From Streptomyces sp. NBC_00582 (GTDB taxonomy: Bacteria > Actinomycetota > Actinomycetes > Streptomycetales > Streptomycetaceae), in assembly GCF_036345155.1 (NCBI RefSeq), contig NZ_CP107772.1, positions 2,604,001 through 2,668,000 on the forward strand: a stretch of 64,000 nt of DNA, in the 5' to 3' direction. Of the stretch, positions 1 through 8,426 are shown in pieces (position 1 is the first letter of the stretch; each line of letters begins with the position of its first letter). The position numbers and the translations under genes were made by a program. Below the pieces are notes generated by a model. The model made no database searches. It saw nothing but the letters and a program-made list of their open reading frames with translations, and was not told where the DNA came from.

Positions 1-1
1 C

Positions 2-514
2 GGGCGCCTACCGGTGCTCGAAGAGGTTCAGGTCAAGCGGTGGAAGCGCCAGCTCAAGGCCCGCACCTCGAGCGCGCCGCGTCGTGCCGCACCGCGCGCG
101 GCGGACCCGGTCAAGGCCGTCCCCGGTCCCAAGGCCACCGCACCGTCTCCCCCGGACCGTCTGCCGATCGAGACCATCGACAAGCTGGCCGCCATCGCCC
201 GGGACGTCCTCAAAGACGCGGCGCGCAGCGGCGGCTCACTTCTGACGTGGGGTGACCTGCGGCTGCGGATGGCGGGCGGGCTGCCGCACCTGCACCCGGA
301 CGACCAAGGTGAACTCCTGGTCGCCGTCGACCGGGAGACACCGGTTGGTGAACCGCTGCTGTCCACACTCGTCGCGAGCTCGGACGCCTCGTTGCACTGG
401 CTCTACCGCCACGTCCGCTTCAGCCTCGGCCGCGAACGCATACCCGAACCAGACCTTCCCGCCCACTGGGCCACCGAAGTCCTGCGCCTGCGCCAAACCT
501 GGCGCCACCGCTGA
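2..514 (+). CDS. C-terminal part of an unknown protein, cut by the window edge
   Basis: The frame is open to the left edge, so this is probably the tail of a longer gene; a GTG at 14 would give 166 residues. The first 50 residues are basic and rich in Ala/Pro (linker-like). The rest reads as a compact folded region with a Trp-Gly-Asp-Leu stretch near residue 80 and a closing Arg-rich helix. I recognise no family. The next gene is convergent, ending at 626. The reading frame looks real from third-position G+C, but no function can be given. Confidence 0.55.
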   Translation, partial: GRLPVLEEVQVKRWKRQLKARTSSAPRRAAPRAADPVKAVPGPKATAPSPPDRLPIETIDKLAAIARDVLKDAARSGGSLLTWGDLRLRMAGGLPHLHPDDQGELLVAVDRETPVGEPLLSTLVASSDASLHWLYRHVRFSLGRERIPEPDLPAHWATEVLRLRQTWRHR

Positions 515-625
515 CCTGCCGCACTCAGTGAACGGCGTCCGGGCCCAGCCGGCCCGCCGTTCAGCTCGGTCGCGGACATCCGCCGGCCCCGGCTCGCTGC
601 ACTGGTACGCCACGACTGCACGCGG

Positions 626-2755
626 CTACGGGTAGACACCGAGCTCGTAGTGGGACACCCCGGCGAACACGGTCACGGTGCCGTCGTCGTGCATCTCGCC
701 CCAGGGGCGCTCCGGGAGTGAGATGTCCAGGAAGCTGCCGGAGCAGCCCTCGCAGCAGTCGAAATGGTCCTGCCACGCTGTCACGTCCGCTTCGGTGCTT
801 GGGTTGCGCATCGTATGGACGTCGTGACCGCTGCACTCGTCGTTCGGGCACGGTGCGCCGTGGCCACAGTCCGCGGTGCCGCACGGGCAGGGACGGTCGC
901 ACCCGGCCGGTTCCCAGTCCTGGGTGATCACGGCGCGTTCTCGGGGTGACTTCCGATCCGCTGTCAGGGCTGCCACGACGTCCTGCCGGGACGCCCCGGT
1001 CGCTTTCTGCACGGCGTCCGTGAGCGCGACCACGTTGCCGAGGTCGGGATCAGTGCCCGAAAGCCATACGGTCGGTGAGCCGGACGAGTCGGCCTCGTTG
1101 CGGTACAGCCTCGCGAAGAACGAACGCGTCCCCGTGTCGTATCCCCAGTCGCTGCCCCGCTCCCAGCCGCGAAGCGGCAGAGCGAGGGTGAAGTCCTCGA
1201 CGATTCGCTGCCCTTGTGGCACGTAGAGCGCGGTCATACGGTGCCAGCGGCAATGCGCCAGATCGCCGTGGGCGATGGCGGTGCAGGCGTCGTTGAGGGC
1301 CGGATTCCCTCGGCAGCGCCGCTTGGTGCGATGGTCACGGCAATACGTCTGCGTCGCCTCGATGAGCTGGTCGCACTGCCGTCCCCCCGTGTCGCTGGGT
1401 GCCATACAGCGCTGGCGGTGCGCGGCGGCGGGGTGGCGATTGGCCGGCGTGCCGTCGGCCCGCTGCTGTTCGATCTCGCGGTGGATCCGGGCCACGCTCT
1501 CATTGCGCGCCGCGCCCTGCATCGGGTAGACGGTGCCTTTCGTCGTCAGCAGGTTCGTGAGGGTGTCCGGGGCGAGTTGCGGCTCCAGCAGCAGCCGCAG
1601 ACCGTCCTCGCTGACCGGGTACTCCACCGCTTCACCCGACGGGAGGACGCTGCGCAGGCGCCGGCTGGTGACCAGTTCGAGCCACAGCTCCAGCATCAGT
1701 TCGCAGTCATCAGAAATGGGCTGGAAGAACCAGCGCTCCTCCGCGTCATGGATGGCGCGGATGCCGCGGTGGGCCTCGGTCCGGGACGCTGTCTTCGCCC
1801 GTTTCCGCAGTCCCTGGGCGCCCGCCAAGGTGGTGAGGTCCAGACGCGCCGCACGAGATGCGCCGCCGCCGACCACATGACGGGCGGCATACAGCGTGTC
1901 CACCGTCTTCGCGGCCAGCACGCCGACGTCCACCACGTCGCCGTAGGTCCGCAGGCATCGGTAGTCGCCGTCGAAGAGATTGTGGCCGATGATCAGGTCG
2001 ACGTCTCCGGCCGCGGCACGGAGGTCCGACAGATTCTGATCTCGGAAGGTGTGAAAGGCTACTTGCTGCCAGAATTCCTGTCCCGGCATGTCGGCGGCGT
2101 CCTGTCTCTCCATCACCAAGAAGCCGACGACGTCGATATCCCAGCGCTCGGGCAGGCTCCGGCCCGCTACCCGCGCATAGTCCACATCCAGCACTCCCAC
2201 CGTGCGGGGAGATCCTGAGGGCAGCCGCCGTACCGCAGGCGTGCGATAAACGGGCGCGTGGCCATACCTGTCGGCGTCCACGACGCTCGGGTCCGGCGCC
2301 ACAATCGGAGTCCATGCCTCCAAGTCCTCCGCGCTGGCATAAGCGCCGTCACTTCCTCCGGGCGTACACACCGAGTGCGCCACATAGGAGGCGAACCCCC
2401 GTCGCCGCAGATCCAACGCACCTGGGTCATCGGCGAGTTGGCTCTCGGAAAACACCCACAGGTAGACCGGAACGGCCAGGTCGGACCGCAGGTACCACCC
2501 CGCTTGGAGCGGCGCCCGAGGGAAATCGACCTGCGGGACGAAATCGGATGAGTATCCGTCGGGAGGCTGCGCCCTGAACTCCAAGAGTGGCTGGCCAGAC
2601 TCCCGCCCTGCGTCGATCAACGCCTGAAAGGTCCACCCGCGCGACGGCACTCGCGGGCCACCGAGCTTGATCACGGAGGGCAGTTGCTCGTGCGGGGCAA
2701 CCTCCCCGGTGCGCCGGGCCCGCGACGACGGCTTCTTCTTCCTCTTCTTCGGCAT
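626..2755 (-). CDS. RNase H-fold (DEDD exonuclease-like) protein with C-terminal cysteine clusters
   Basis: The start is the ATG at 2755 (MPKKRKKK, very basic); the open frame runs 86 codons further upstream but that part looks non-coding. The product is 709 residues. Residues 185-365 resemble a DEDD 3'-5' exonuclease: an acidic LDVDY at 189-193 in the Exo I position, GHNLFD at 257-262 as Exo II, a VDTLY segment at 285-289, and DDCELMLELW at 349-358 as Exo III. The classical DIET of Exo I is absent. Two Cys/His clusters follow (C450 to H505 and C619 to C671), suggesting zinc sites for nucleic-acid contact. The family assignment is inference from motif order; the real substrate is unknown. It stands alone, convergent with the gene at 2-514. 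Confidence 0.6.
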   Translation of the reverse strand: MPKKRKKKPSSRARRTGEVAPHEQLPSVIKLGGPRVPSRGWTFQALIDAGRESGQPLLEFRAQPPDGYSSDFVPQVDFPRAPLQAGWYLRSDLAVPVYLWVFSESQLADDPGALDLRRRGFASYVAHSVCTPGGSDGAYASAEDLEAWTPIVAPDPSVVDADRYGHAPVYRTPAVRRLPSGSPRTVGVLDVDYARVAGRSLPERWDIDVVGFLVMERQDAADMPGQEFWQQVAFHTFRDQNLSDLRAAAGDVDLIIGHNLFDGDYRCLRTYGDVVDVGVLAAKTVDTLYAARHVVGGGASRAARLDLTTLAGAQGLRKRAKTASRTEAHRGIRAIHDAEERWFFQPISDDCELMLELWLELVTSRRLRSVLPSGEAVEYPVSEDGLRLLLEPQLAPDTLTNLLTTKGTVYPMQGAARNESVARIHREIEQQRADGTPANRHPAAAHRQRCMAPSDTGGRQCDQLIEATQTYCRDHRTKRRCRGNPALNDACTAIAHGDLAHCRWHRMTALYVPQGQRIVEDFTLALPLRGWERGSDWGYDTGTRSFFARLYRNEADSSGSPTVWLSGTDPDLGNVVALTDAVQKATGASRQDVVAALTADRKSPRERAVITQDWEPAGCDRPCPCGTADCGHGAPCPNDECSGHDVHTMRNPSTEADVTAWQDHFDCCEGCSGSFLDISLPERPWGEMHDDGTVTVFAGVSHYELGVYP

Positions 2756-3531
2756 GCGCCGGACAGTAGCCACCCCCTCTGACAACGGCCGCGCCCCAAG
2801 GCGACCTATCCGACGGCCCGTTGATCTTCCCGGCGTCGGACGAGGACCGCGATCATCGCGGTGACGGCTTTCGGTAGCCCGGTGAGCCGAGTACGCAGGC
2901 GTGTCATAGAAAACATCGTCGGGGCATGGCGCGGCCGGGGCATGAGTCGCGGTACTCAGCTGTGGTACGCAGGAAACCCATGGGCCGGTGGGTTCCGCGT
3001 CCCGGCCGCGCACCGGTCAGACGACCCGGTGCAGGGCCTGTCCGCCCCGGAACTCGACACCGGCGTAGGTCTCCCGGGCCGGGACCTTCGCCGCGAACCA
3101 CGCGCCCGGCAGCCGGTAGCGCTGGCTGTCCCAGTCCGACGCCTTCGGGCTGGCATCCGTGCCACCAACAGGATCCGGAAAGGCTGTGTGACGCCGCCTC
3201 CAGTTGCTTACAGCAGCACGACCGACCCTGGCGAGCCGTGCAATGCCTGCAGGGCTGAGCGTGACCGGCTCGTCGTGCTGCTGCTTGGTCTCTCGCCTTA
3301 AAGATCGCCTGGCAAGTGACCTGTTCTAGCCACGATGCCACGCAAGGGTCCCCTGCTGTGGGGTTGTTGCGGCACTTGGGCAATCTCACGGGGCCAGACT
3401 CCACGAGACTGCGAGCGAATCGCAGACGCTCCACCAGGGTTGGGCACATGACCTGCGTCATCTCTGCTTCTGAGACCGCGTCCCACGGTACGAGGTGTCG
3501 GCCCGTGCCGTGGGACGCATCCAGCGGCCGG
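2756..3531. other. Intergenic stretch with a decayed reading frame
   Basis: There is no intact gene. On the minus strand 3017-3190 reads well as the tail of a protein (SDWDSQRYRLPGAWFAAKV, then a stop at 3017), but upstream the frame is lost. A second minus-strand stretch, about 3220-3461, starts at an ATG and has several Cys residues (PKCRNNPTAGDPCVASW). I recognise neither. Together they look like the remains of one or two small genes between the nuclease-like gene and aspS. Confidence 0.35.
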
Positions 3532-4842
3532 TTACGGGGTGAGCCGGTTTGGCCCACGGAAGAGGAAGCTGGCCTCGCGGATGGACTCCAGGCCGAGCAT
3601 CACCATCAGCACCCGTCCGAGGCCCATGCCCAGGCCGCCGTGCGGCGGGCACCCGTACCGGAACGCGTTCAGGTAGTCCTGCATCGGCTCGGGGCTCATG
3701 CCCTTCTCGGCGGCCTGCTTCAGCAGCACCTCGTAGCGGTGCTCGCGCTGCGCGCCGGTGGTGACCTCCAGGCCCTTCCACAGTAGGTCGAAGCTCAGGG
3801 TCACGCTCGGGTCGTCGACCGGCCGCATGTGGTAAAAGGGCCGGATACTCACCGGATAGTGCGTGATGAACACGAACTCGTGCCCCGTGGCCTCCTGGAT
3901 ATGGGCGCTGATGCTCCGCTCGCCCTCCGGGTCCAGGTCCTCCTTGATTCCCTCCGGGTCCCAGCCGCCCTTGCGCAGGATGTCGTGCGCCTCGGCCATG
4001 GTGATGCGGGGGAACGGCGTCTCGGGGACAGTGATCTCCACGCCGAACTGTTCCTGGACGGCCTCGCCGTGGGCGTCGGCGACCTTGGCGATCGCGTGGG
4101 CGAGCATCCGCTCCTCGAACACCATGACGTCCTCGACACCGTCGATCCACGCCAGCTCGACGTCGACGCCAGTGAACTCGGTGGAGTGCCGGGAGGTGAA
4201 CGACGGCTCGGCACGGAAAACGGGGCCGATCTCGAAGACCTTGTCGATCCCGGCCGCGATCGCCATCTGCTTGTAGAACTGGGGCGACTGCGCCAGGTAG
4301 GCGCTGCGGCCGAAGTAGCCGAGCTTGAAGACTTCAGCGCCGGACTCCGAGGCGGTGCCCATGAGCTTGGGGGTGTGCATCTCGGTGGCGCCCTGCGCGT
4401 AGGCGTACTCGCGCATCCCCTGCTCCAGGGTGGTCTGCACGGCGAACATCAGCTGGGTGGCGGGACGGCGGCGCACGTCCAGGAAGCGCCAGTCCAGCCG
4501 GTGCTCGATCCCGGTGTGCTCGTCGATCGGCAGCGGTGTGGCGGCCTGGTTCAGCACCTGGATCGTCTCAGGGACAACTTCGAGGCCGCCGAGCTTGACC
4601 TGGGCGGCGTCCACGACGCGGCCGGTGATCTTGACGGCGGACTCGGGGGTGAGGGCTTCGAGCTGGGCCTCCAGCGGCCCACTGTCACGCCTGTGGGTGA
4701 CTTGCACCAGACCGGTGCTGTCCCGTACGACGACGAACTGCATCTTGCTCTGCAGGCGAAGGGTGTTTACCCATCCGCAGACGGTTACGGTGCGGCCGAC
4801 GTGTTCTCGCAGGTCGGAGACGTGTACGTGGCTTTGGATCAT
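3532..4842 (-). CDS. aspS2: Archaeal-type aspartyl-tRNA synthetase (probable second AspRS)
   Basis: Class II aminoacyl-tRNA synthetase, 436 residues, charging tRNA with aspartate in the cytoplasm. Residues 1-100 form the OB-fold anticodon-binding domain (VCGWVNTLR at 21-29). The catalytic domain follows: QSPQFYKQ at 185-192, which is typical of AspRS rather than AsnRS, FRAE motif 2 at 209-212, and motif 3 GLGMGLGR at 403-410 with RLTP at the C-terminus. It lacks the bacterial GAD insertion, as expected for the archaeal or short type. The start at 4842 is supported by GGAGG at 4849-4853; a longer frame to 4929 would run through the leader. A T-box leader lies upstream. Streptomycetes normally have a bacterial-type AspRS elsewhere, so this is probably an extra copy, possibly non-discriminating or a self-protection enzyme (inference). 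Confidence 0.88.
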   Translation of the reverse strand: MIQSHVHVSDLREHVGRTVTVCGWVNTLRLQSKMQFVVVRDSTGLVQVTHRRDSGPLEAQLEALTPESAVKITGRVVDAAQVKLGGLEVVPETIQVLNQAATPLPIDEHTGIEHRLDWRFLDVRRRPATQLMFAVQTTLEQGMREYAYAQGATEMHTPKLMGTASESGAEVFKLGYFGRSAYLAQSPQFYKQMAIAAGIDKVFEIGPVFRAEPSFTSRHSTEFTGVDVELAWIDGVEDVMVFEERMLAHAIAKVADAHGEAVQEQFGVEITVPETPFPRITMAEAHDILRKGGWDPEGIKEDLDPEGERSISAHIQEATGHEFVFITHYPVSIRPFYHMRPVDDPSVTLSFDLLWKGLEVTTGAQREHRYEVLLKQAAEKGMSPEPMQDYLNAFRYGCPPHGGLGMGLGRVLMVMLGLESIREASFLFRGPNRLTP

Positions 4843-4846
4843 TGCG

Positions 4847-4860
4847 GTCCTCCGAAGGAC
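4847..4860 (-). promoter_or_regulatory. Shine-Dalgarno hairpin of aspS2
   Basis: On the minus strand the sequence GTCCT-TCGG-AGGAC folds into a 5-bp stem with a TCGG loop and holds the GGAGG ribosome-binding site of aspS2. This fits a translational output for the T-box leader, the usual mode in Actinobacteria; the coupling is inferred. Confidence 0.45.
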
Positions 4861-4900
4861 ATCGTCATGATCCCTTGGGAGTGCGGGCGAGAAGGGCAAC

Positions 4901-5105
4901 TCGCGGTACCACCGCACTTTCGCCGCCACCTGCCGGTGACAGCCTCATTCGGGCCCGGTGACGGGGGCCGGCCGGCGGGGCATTGGGACACCCAGGGGCG
5001 CCGTTTCTCCCCGCGCTCGGGAGGGTCTTCACCTTGGGGCGCGAGACCGCCTTCACAGCTTCCGGCGGCTCTCTCGGCTCGCGAGATCCCTGGCTACTCG
5101 TCTCC
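4901..5105 (-). promoter_or_regulatory. T-box riboswitch of aspS2
   Basis: The minus strand carries the T-box core GTGCGGTGGTACCGCGA (4917-4901), which binds the NCCA end of uncharged tRNA. About 150 nt upstream is a stem I-like arm: AGTA at 5098-5095, AGAGAGCC at 5074-5067, and a GCCGCC/GGCGGT stem around AAGCTGTGAA. After the arm, GAA-GAC lies at 5030-5025; GAC (5027-5025) is the best specifier candidate and would read tRNA-Asp, matching the downstream enzyme. I see no terminator with a U-run, and the Shine-Dalgarno is in a hairpin, so control is probably at translation. The T-box core is seen directly; the specifier is inferred. Confidence 0.82.
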
Positions 5106-5396
5106 GTCAACGCGTTGCCCGGAAGGATATGGATCTCACGGGTGCCGCCGCAACCAAGAACGGCGACCCCCCGCAATGGGAACTGGCCCTGTCTCGGGGA
5201 AGTCCAGTGAGCAACCAACCCCAAAAGGAGCGGCACTGAAGATGCGGTGGATCTCGATCTATTTGACCACCGGCGTGATCTTTCCCGTCCACCGTCCCAG
5301 CCGCGGAGCCCCGCGCTCACTGAGCAGAAACGTCAGAAGCTCCCTGGTCATCTTCGCCACCCCTAACGCCTCATCAAGAATCCCGTAAGGCGTGCG

Positions 5397-5522
5397 TCAC
5401 GTGCGTCCCTCCGACACCCACGCCGCAGCCGCCCGTCGCTGCACCGCACGGGCATAGGCCGCTGGCGTCGGAGCACACGCGACATAGCCTGCAGCGACCC
5501 CTGCGACCACGAATCCGATCAA
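5397..5522 (-). CDS. Possible small membrane peptide
   Basis: A TTG-started frame of 41 residues preceded closely by a stop. It has a hydrophobic Gly/Ala/Val-rich first half (LIGFVVAGVAAGYVA) followed by a basic Arg/Gln/Ala tail. The composition fits a one-span membrane peptide, but there is no clear ribosome-binding site. It is divergent from the gene at 5660. It could equally be a remnant. Confidence 0.25.
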   Translation of the reverse strand: MIGFVVAGVAAGYVACAPTPAAYARAVQRRAAAAWVSEGRT

Positions 5523-5659
5523 CCAACCACGACTCTATGGAGGCCAGCCCCCTGGGCCAGTACGCACCCCTGCGGTCACTCATGGGCAGAATCCGCAAGT
5601 TGGTTGACAAGACCATTCTTCTCCATGGCCGCGTGGACACCGCTTCTACGCTGGCGGTC

Positions 5660-6184
5660 ATGCGCGAAGTCGAATACCGAAGCAGTGGCGTTCCGCTGGA
5701 AGAATATGAACTCACCCGCGGGGACCACCGCCGTCAGAAGCAGAGCGAGGAGATCAGCGAGTCGGTTCGGCGTCAGGTCGAGGAGGACAACGCCAAATGC
5801 CGGGCGGACCCGGCGAGGGCGGAGCGTCGCCGCCAGGCGTTCGAGAATGCCGCGAAGCTGATGCAGTCCTTCAAGAAGGAAGACCACGAGATCATGCGGT
5901 GGCGTGTCCGGTTGTACTGCGGCCACATCATCGAGACCGAGGCGCACTACACGTACACCGACCCCATCTCCGCCGGGTCATACGGCAGGCAATGCTCTGA
6001 GTGCGGGGAAGACCGGCAAACAATCGTGGCCTTCGAACCCATCGGACTGCGTTGCGAGCCACCGGAAGCAACACAACCTCCACCTCCGCCGCCCCCGAAG
6101 AAGCCGACACGAGCCGACCTCGAACGACGCGTTAAGACCCTGGAGAAGGAGAACGAACGCTTGCGCGCGAAGCTCAGTGGCTGA
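5660..6184 (+). CDS. Unknown protein with a CxH/CxxC zinc-finger pattern and C-terminal coiled coil
   Basis: 174 residues from ATG 5660. Residues 1-75 are charged and helical. C87-x-H89 and C112-x-x-C115 form a probable zinc site. A proline tract lies at 138-147, and residues 150-173 (LERRVKTLEKENERLRAKL) are a short leucine-zipper-like coiled coil. No Shine-Dalgarno is visible, but a TACGCT (5647-5652) lies seven bases before the ATG, as expected for a -10 box of a leaderless mRNA, which is common in Streptomyces. The frame remains open to 5537 upstream, but that part is unlikely to be coding. I do not recognise the family. It is followed on the same strand by the gene at 6483. Confidence 0.55.
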   Translation: MREVEYRSSGVPLEEYELTRGDHRRQKQSEEISESVRRQVEEDNAKCRADPARAERRRQAFENAAKLMQSFKKEDHEIMRWRVRLYCGHIIETEAHYTYTDPISAGSYGRQCSECGEDRQTIVAFEPIGLRCEPPEATQPPPPPPPKKPTRADLERRVKTLEKENERLRAKLSG

Positions 6185-6390
6185 AAGCTGCGACTGCAGG
6201 GACCGGGCTGACTCGCCAGCAGCTCACGGAGGCTGAGCTGACGGCAACAGCGAAGATCGCCGCCCGCACGGGCACCCAGTTCGCCCGTACCGTGGCGGCT
6301 CATCGCTCCCTTCGGCAAAGACTCCACCGCGCACCGGTCAGTGTTGCGCGCCATCGCCGCGTAGACACGGTTGCCTTCAGCCCCTGCTCG

Positions 6391-6410
6391 TTCGAGCGAA
6401 TTGTTTCGAA
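6391..6410 (+). promoter_or_regulatory. Inverted repeat upstream of the 6483 gene
   Basis: TTCGAGCGAATTGTTTCGAA has TTCGA/TCGAA arms. The same arrangement (TTCGGACGAATCGACTCGAA) is kept at 10277-10296 ahead of the truncated paralogue, although the surrounding bases differ. Conservation of the arms suggests an operator or an att-like core; which one is unknown. Confidence 0.4.
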
Positions 6411-6441
6411 CCACCCGTCGCTGACAAACGGAACTGACAAC

Positions 6442-6486
6442 ATGCCGCGGTGGTACGTCAACCTCGAGTCGAAGGCGGGTCATTGA
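6442..6486 (+). CDS. Possible 14-residue leader peptide
   Basis: ATG at 6442 opens a short frame (MPRWYVNLESKAGH) whose TGA (6484-6486) overlaps the TTG start of the next gene at 6483, a layout that allows translational coupling. In the truncated copy near 10328 the same ATG is followed by a stop after three codons, so the peptide sequence itself is not conserved there. Confidence 0.3.
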   Translation: MPRWYVNLESKAGH

Positions 6487-7889
6487 AACGACGGGTCAAT
6501 GAGCGGCAGCTGTCGGTGTTGCAGTGGGTGGGAGCCGGGTGCCCTGCCGCCGTCTGGGAGACCAGCTCCTACAAGACCACTTGCCAGGCACTGCAGAACC
6601 GGGGCCTGGTCACGATCTCCCGGAAGGGCGGGCAGTGGAGTGTCGCCCTGACAAGCGTCGGCCAGCACTATCTGGCGCACGGCACGTACCCTCCCCGCGG
6701 TTCACGCTCTCAGACGACCCAGGCCGCCACTCCGCAACCCCCGTCTATCCGCGCGAAGGAAGCTCCGGCCTCCGTGCGAAAGCCAAGCTCTCCCCCGCAG
6801 CCTCGCGTGACGTTCACGGAGCAGCTGCTGCAAGAGCTCGCGGAGGCGGGCGGCCGGATCGTCAAGAACGGAAGCGGGCCGGATTCCGTAAACTGGCCGT
6901 CCCGTATCGCCGCTGCCCGCAGGTCCGGAAGGATCCCGGAGACGAAGGAGCTGTACGGGGGCTGGTGCCGTGACGGGTACGAGATCAAGCTCGTCGACAT
7001 CCCCGCCTGGCGTCTTGCCGTCCTCGAACCCGTCCCCGTGCCATCGCGGCTGGTGCGGCCGCACCCCGTGGTCCGGTCCATGCAGAACGAACGTCAGCCG
7101 CTGGGCCTGACCAAGCCCGTCCAAGGGCGTGCTCTCCGACTCATCCAGGCGCTGATCGCCGCCGCCGAGAACGACGGACACTCCAGTTCGGCAGGACAGA
7201 CTGGCTTCGCACCCCCGTCTCATCGCCGGCGCAGGGCATCTCCCCACTTCACCATCACCGCACAGGGACAGACCGTGGGGTTCCTCGTCCTCCAGGAGCA
7301 GGACCGGACGGAGCACGTCGCCACCGAGAAGGAACTCACCGAGGCGAAGAAGTACTCCTGGGTCAGGATCCCCCGCTTCGACTACACCCCGTCCGAGCGT
7401 CTCCGCTTCGTCCTTAGCGGTGGCCAACCGCACCGGGCGAGCGAATGGGCCGACACTCTCGGACGCTCCCTCGAAGAGCAGCTCGCCGAGATCGCCCAGG
7501 AGGTCACCCTCCGCGGCGAAGCCGCAGAACGCAGACGTCTCGACGAGATCGAAGCGGCACGCCAGAAGCGCGTGCGCTGGGAAGCTGCCATGGAGGGGGC
7601 TCGCGTCCGGTACGCGGAGGCGTACCGCGTCAGGCGCCTCGAAGCCCAGGAAGCGGCATGGCGCCATGCCACCCGACTGACCGAATATTTGAGCGCCGTG
7701 CGCACGCGAATCGAGGCCATGCCGCCGGGGGAGGCGAGAACCGAAGCCGCAGCATGGATCAGCTGGGCAGCGGACACCGTGGAGCGTCTCGACCCCCTGG
7801 AAACTCCGCCCCAGTTGCCCGATATCCCCGAGCCGCGAGCCGACGACCTGAAGCCCTTCCTCGGGCACTGGAGCCCCTACGGCCCCTGA
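6483..7889 (+). CDS. Unknown protein, winged-helix-like N-terminus and helical C-terminus
   Basis: 468 residues from a TTG at 6483, chosen because homology with the truncated copy at 10230-10452 and the coding pattern both begin here; an AAGG lies about 8 nt upstream. Residues 1-65 (NERQLSVLQWV...NRGLVTISRKG) look like a winged-helix module. A Pro/Ser-rich linker spans about 70-115. A second module with a Trp-rich patch follows (about 120-190). Residues 320-430 are strongly charged and helical (coiled coil). I do not recognise the family. Truncated duplication nearby and adjacent HTH and IS sequences place it in mobile DNA. Confidence 0.6.
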   Translation: MKRRVNERQLSVLQWVGAGCPAAVWETSSYKTTCQALQNRGLVTISRKGGQWSVALTSVGQHYLAHGTYPPRGSRSQTTQAATPQPPSIRAKEAPASVRKPSSPPQPRVTFTEQLLQELAEAGGRIVKNGSGPDSVNWPSRIAAARRSGRIPETKELYGGWCRDGYEIKLVDIPAWRLAVLEPVPVPSRLVRPHPVVRSMQNERQPLGLTKPVQGRALRLIQALIAAAENDGHSSSAGQTGFAPPSHRRRRASPHFTITAQGQTVGFLVLQEQDRTEHVATEKELTEAKKYSWVRIPRFDYTPSERLRFVLSGGQPHRASEWADTLGRSLEEQLAEIAQEVTLRGEAAERRRLDEIEAARQKRVRWEAAMEGARVRYAEAYRVRRLEAQEAAWRHATRLTEYLSAVRTRIEAMPPGEARTEAAAWISWAADTVERLDPLETPPQLPDIPEPRADDLKPFLGHWSPYGP

Positions 7890-7931
7890 CGCGCCGCCCG
7901 CCCGACGGCCCGCCCGGCGTCACAGCGAATT

Positions 7932-8160
7932 GCAGGCGAGGCGTTCAGCCCCGAGCGCATCCGTGTCACCTGGAACGGTCCCGCGAGCGTCCAGGACGTC
8001 GCCCGGGTGTTCGGCATGCCGAGATCAAAGGGCTACGACCTTGTGCGTCGCGGGGAGTTCCCCTGCAGTGTGCTGCCGATCGGCCGCACAGCCCGTGCCG
8101 TCGCCGCCTCGCTCCTCCGCGTCCTCGAGAGCGGCGAGCCGACAGCCCCGCCGGACCAGA
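7932..8160 (+). pseudogene. Excisionase-like helix-turn-helix gene, start lost
   Basis: In frame and directly after the stop at 7887 the sequence reads RIRVTWNGPASVQDVARVFG, then MPRSKGYDLVRRGEFPCSVL and a LLRVLE end. This is the MerR/Xis-type HTH of small DNA-binding proteins in actinobacterial integrative elements. No ATG, GTG or TTG precedes the conserved part in this frame, and the frame runs on past the usual end, so it is probably a remnant. It is the best preserved of four related copies (others at about 26290, 37110 and 41850). A hairpin-like GCCCCGCC...GGGG sequence follows at about 8145-8175. Confidence 0.55.
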
Positions 8161-8290
8161 CCGACGGGGATTCGTCGTGCTGTCAGGTGTCACGCGCGAA
8201 TCACAGACCCCGTGGACACCCTCCGGCACAGGATCCCGAAACTGGACATACATGTCCGCATAGGACTGGATGGACGGCCCTGGACAGCTT

Positions 8291-8398
8291 CTACGACATG
8301 TGCCATGTGGTACCCAGTGAGGGACCCAAGATCAGGACCGGAGCGTCTTCTGGCCCGTCAAAGCGGTATTGCAGGGTGTTCGGGGGTGTCTCACTCAC
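8291..8398 (-). pseudogene. 5' fragment of a 3-oxoadipate enol-lactonase-like gene (copy A)
   Basis: From a GTG at 8398 the 35-residue frame contains QYRFDGPEDAPVLILGPSLG and TTWH, matching the first strands of PcaD-type alpha/beta hydrolases, then stops. The catalytic part is missing. The same fragment, with the stop at the same codon, lies beside the second IS110 copy (42181-42288). Confidence 0.6.
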
Positions 8399-8426
8399 GC
8401 CCCAGACCCTCTCACGTCTCACGGAC

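Noticed and set aside
1214..2218. 334-codon plus-strand frame
   Set aside because: Antisense of the exonuclease-like gene, whose motifs are clear on the minus strand.
4989..5020. AAC (Asn) as T-box specifier in GAGAAACGG
   Set aside because: It lies further from the stem I arm and is not preceded by the GAA that normally flanks the specifier; GAC at 5027-5025 fits better, although AAC cannot be excluded by eye.
3829..5388. 519-codon plus-strand frame
   Set aside because: Antisense of aspS2 and its T-box leader.
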